NCBI GenBank assembly: GCA_017424125.1
Contig: JAFPBM010000051.1
Coordinates: 1-8,387 of the forward strand
Length of the DNA stretch: 8,387 bases
Origin: Clostridia bacterium
GTDB lineage: Bacteria > Bacillota > Clostridia > Oscillospirales > Acutalibacteraceae
Direction of reading: 5' to 3'
Both the position numbers and the translations under genes were made by a program. The notes under the pieces were generated by a model, which worked only from the letters and a program-made list of their open reading frames with translations, was not told the origin of the DNA and did no database searches. Position 1 is the stretch's first letter; each line of letters opens with the position of its first letter. This document shows, piece after piece, positions 6,844-8,387 of the stretch.

Positions 6844-6871
6844 ATTTTATCATATATTAAAATATATTCAA
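6844..6871 (-). promoter_or_regulatory. Promoter of cdaA-cdaR
   Basis: The minus strand shows TTGAAT (6866-6871), a 16-base spacer and TAAAAT (6844-6849), with a TG dinucleotide at 6851-6852 forming an extended -10. Predicted transcription start is near 6837, giving a leader of about 30 bases. The whole 6825-6895 interval is very A/T-rich, so the exact boxes are less certain than for mreB. Confidence 0.5.
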
Positions 6872-6895
6872 TAGTTTTTTTGAAACTTTTTTCGT

Positions 6896-8023
6896 TTATT
6901 TTATACTTTTTACCACATTAATAAGCGAAAAACAATCGTTTTTTGTGTTATAAACCGATGGACACACACGGACCGTGCCGATTTTATCGGTGGCGAGCGT
7001 TTTATGTGCAAGTGGCGAACAGTGCAGTCCCGCACGAACCGCTATGCCGTTTTGTGAGAGTATTTCTGCTACTTCCATACTGTTTTTACCTTCCAAATTA
7101 AAAGAAAGCACGGGTGCGAATTCTTCCGTTTTTGGACGTTTTGTATACAAAATAACGTTTTTTAAGGAAGCGAGTTTATCGTAAAGGGTTTGCAAAAGCG
7201 TAATTTCGTGCGAATGTATCTTCTTTAGTCCCTTTTCTTCTATAAAATCCACACCCGCTTTGACACCCGCAATCAACGGTACCGATACAGTTCCGCTTTC
7301 AAGGCGCTCGGGCATATCTTTAGGTTGTTCAAACATATTTGAAAACGTGCCCGTTCCGCCCTCTATCAGCGTATCTTGCGATTCTTTACCACAAAGCAAA
7401 ATACCCGTACCCATAGGCGCATAGAGTCCTTTATGCGCCGCTACGCACAAATAGTCTATGCCTTTCATATCTATCGGTAAAATTCCCGCAGTTTGCGCGG
7501 CGTCAACAACAAATATTATACCTTTTTCCTTGCAAAGTTCCGAGAGTCTTAATATTGGCATAATTTCGCCCGTTACGTTGGATGCGTGCGTGCAAACTAT
7601 CATTTTTGTGTTGGGTTTTATAAGCCGTTCAAAAGCGCGGTAGGTGGCATCACCGTCTCCCACCGTTACGTTTGCAACAGAAAACTCTGCCACGCCGTCA
7701 AGCGCTAACTTGTAAACGGGGCGCAAAACAGCGTTGTGTTCGTATGACGAGATAATTATATGGTCGCCTTGTCTTATATTACCCTTTATTGCCATATTAA
7801 GTGCGAGCGTACAGTTGCTTGTGAAAACAACGTTTTCTGTGTTACAACCGAAAAAATCGCCCACTTTTTTACGCGCTTTATACACAAGCAACGCCGATTC
7901 TTCTGCCAATTTGTGTCCGCTTCTGCCGGGGTTGGCAGAATAGTTTTTAAGCGCCAAATTAACCGCGTTTATAACCTGCGGCGGTTTTTTACCCGTTGTT
8001 GCCGCGTTGTCTAAATATATCAA
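6896..8023 (-). CDS. Cysteine desulfurase-family PLP enzyme (aminotransferase class V, TIGR01977-like)
   Basis: This 375-residue fold-type I PLP enzyme has the NifS/SufS-type motif set. It opens with IYLDNAATT and KPP (2-15), with NPGRSGH at 31-37. SSYEHNAV places His96 over the cofactor ring. VVDAAQ places Asp174 and Gln177 at the pyridine and phenolate of PLP. AAHKGLYAPMGTG carries the Schiff-base Lys198. RAGLHCSPLAH carries the likely persulfide Cys335. The near-C-terminal IGTVRVCPSVYNTKNDC block and overall length fit the TIGR01977 (EF2568-like) subfamily rather than IscS. Such enzymes release sulfur, or selenium, from cysteine or selenocysteine as an enzyme persulfide. The start is TTG (8021-8023) with GGGGG at 8032-8036, 8 bases away. 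The upstream gene encodes a DUF3343 carrier-like protein, supporting a joint sulfur or selenium delivery role. The physiological acceptor is unknown. Confidence 0.9.
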   Translation of the reverse strand: MIYLDNAATTGKKPPQVINAVNLALKNYSANPGRSGHKLAEESALLVYKARKKVGDFFGCNTENVVFTSNCTLALNMAIKGNIRQGDHIIISSYEHNAVLRPVYKLALDGVAEFSVANVTVGDGDATYRAFERLIKPNTKMIVCTHASNVTGEIMPILRLSELCKEKGIIFVVDAAQTAGILPIDMKGIDYLCVAAHKGLYAPMGTGILLCGKESQDTLIEGGTGTFSNMFEQPKDMPERLESGTVSVPLIAGVKAGVDFIEEKGLKKIHSHEITLLQTLYDKLASLKNVILYTKRPKTEEFAPVLSFNLEGKNSMEVAEILSQNGIAVRAGLHCSPLAHKTLATDKIGTVRVCPSVYNTKNDCFSLINVVKSIK

Positions 8024-8031
8024 TTAGATTA

Positions 8032-8038
8032 CCCCCTT
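8032..8038 (-). promoter_or_regulatory. Strong ribosome binding site supporting a TTG start
   Basis: AAGGGGG on the minus strand lies 8 bases upstream of TTG 8023-8021. No ATG or GTG is better placed, and the family motif YLDNAATT begins at the third residue, so the TTG start is firm. Confidence 0.7.
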
Positions 8039-8047
8039 TAACTATAT

Positions 8048-8075
8048 AAAAAACGCCATATAACTGGCGTTTTTT
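8048..8075 (-). terminator. Terminator hairpin between the DUF3343 gene and the desulfurase
   Basis: The stem is a perfect 11 pairs: AAAAAACGCCA (8048-8058) pairs with TGGCGTTTTTT (8065-8075) around a 6-base loop. On the minus strand the T6 run follows the GC stem directly, the classical intrinsic terminator layout; it also works in the opposite direction. It begins 5 bases after the DUF3343 stop and ends just before the desulfurase ribosome binding site. It could therefore be a full stop or an attenuator within a two-gene unit. Confidence 0.8.
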
Positions 8076-8080
8076 ATGCT

Positions 8081-8293
8081 TTATTTTTCTAAAATTTCAA
8101 GAATTTTTATCCCTGCATCACGCAATAATCGCTCTATCTTTTCTATATCTCCCGACACCGTAATGCTGTAACCGCAACCGTTTTTGAGTCCGCTTTTTGT
8201 TTTTTCCATATTTGCATTATATCCGTTTTTTCGCAGCAAATCGCGTCCTCTTATGGCGTAGGTTATCGTTCCTGTAACCACTTTATAGTTCAT
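8081..8293 (-). CDS. DUF3343 / putative Se-S carrier-like small protein
   Basis: This is a 70-residue soluble protein starting at ATG 8291-8293, with GGAG at 8303-8306 and 9-base spacing. A 15-residue upstream extension to 8338 has no binding site and would begin at the predicted transcription start. The pattern is strand NYKVVTGT, helix TYAIRGRDLLRKNGY, a loop ending in NGCGYSI (38-44), then helix DIEKIERLLRDAGI and a C-terminal strand. This matches the layout of DUF3343 (PF11823, Se/S carrier-like), whose hallmark is a Cys-Gly in the central loop. Cys40 is the only cysteine and is the likely sulfur- or selenium-carrying residue. Family members commonly neighbour TIGR01977-type cysteine desulfurases, as here. 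Domain membership is inferred from pattern; the carrier role is a family-level proposal. Confidence 0.72.
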   Translation of the reverse strand: MNYKVVTGTITYAIRGRDLLRKNGYNANMEKTKSGLKNGCGYSITVSGDIEKIERLLRDAGIKILEILEK

Positions 8294-8343
8294 TATTTTC
8301 AACTCCAATAAGACGACATAGTATCTATTTAGACACACTACAT

Positions 8344-8371
8344 ATTATGCAAACAGTCGTTTTTTGGGCAA
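8344..8371 (-). promoter_or_regulatory. Possible promoter of the DUF3343 gene
   Basis: The minus strand has TTGCCC (8366-8371), a 16-base spacer and CATAAT (8344-8349). The -10 matches five of six positions and the -35 four of six. Predicted transcription start is near 8337, giving a leader of about 44 bases. The CATAATATGT context is the same as at the promoter near 4590. Confidence 0.42.
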
Positions 8372-8387
8372 TAAAAAACCTTTTCGG

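Noticed and set aside
6852..6867. Inverted repeat ATATATT/AATATAT downstream of the desulfurase gene
   Set aside because: It is a 7-pair stem of A/T only with a 2-base loop, and it overlaps the cdaA promoter. It is too weak to be a terminator and is expected by chance in this A/T-rich interval.
8321..8336. Short hairpin (GTGTC/GATAC) in the DUF3343 leader
   Set aside because: There are only five pairs, including a G-U, around a 6-base loop. It does not resemble a known riboswitch, and its size is compatible with chance.
8294..8338. Longer N-terminus for the DUF3343 protein (extra 15 residues)
   Set aside because: There is no ribosome binding site before 8338 and it would start at the predicted transcript start. 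The ATG at 8293 has GGAG at good spacing, and the family pattern begins there.
8359..8379. GTTTTTT/AAAAAAC inverted repeat near the right edge, possibly the terminator of the next gene
   Set aside because: The arms are almost all A/T and the loop carries the possible -35 box. Whatever lies upstream is cut by the window edge, so no terminator can be claimed.

Overview
The window reads as a compact chromosomal segment of a low-to-moderate-GC Firmicute, most likely an uncultured member of class Clostridia. The reasons are the cdaA-cdaR pair, a RecD2-type helicase, the ComF and MreB proteins, a TIGR01977-like cysteine desulfurase with a DUF3343 partner, strong AGGAGG-type ribosome binding sites, GTG and TTG starts, and TTGAAA/TATAAT-type promoters. 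The species cannot be named from this sequence. Every supported gene lies on the minus strand, so transcription runs from right to left. I see no mobile element, CRISPR array, tRNA or rRNA. No gene-free stretch exceeds about 170 bases.

In transcription order (right to left) there are four units. (1) A small DUF3343 / Se-S carrier-like protein (8081-8293) is followed by a strong terminator-like hairpin (8048-8075) and then a cysteine desulfurase-family PLP enzyme (6896-8023). No convincing promoter lies between them. (2) The c-di-AMP module cdaA-cdaR (5937-6806 and 4666-5919) has its own promoter and ends at a terminator (4628-4659). The glmM gene that commonly follows this pair is absent here. 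(3) A second unit starts immediately after that terminator. It holds a small conserved-looking membrane protein of unknown function (4239-4571), the helicase recD2 (2018-4234) and comF (1342-2037), which overlaps recD2. An actin-like mreB gene (275-1300) follows, with an extra promoter embedded in the comF stop codon. The unit ends in a perfect 38-base palindrome (188-225). (4) An extended -10 promoter then drives a gene cut by the left edge (1-109), probably a nucleoside phosphorylase.

Functionally these are housekeeping genes: second-messenger synthesis, DNA repair or uptake, cell shape and sulfur (or selenium) transfer. The most unusual observation is that the MreB protein has lost the catalytic-glutamate position and has altered phosphate-binding residues while keeping the overall fold signatures. 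The other points worth following are the DUF3343-desulfurase pair with a terminator between its genes, and the unknown membrane protein upstream of recD2. I found no evidence for a wholly new multi-gene system.
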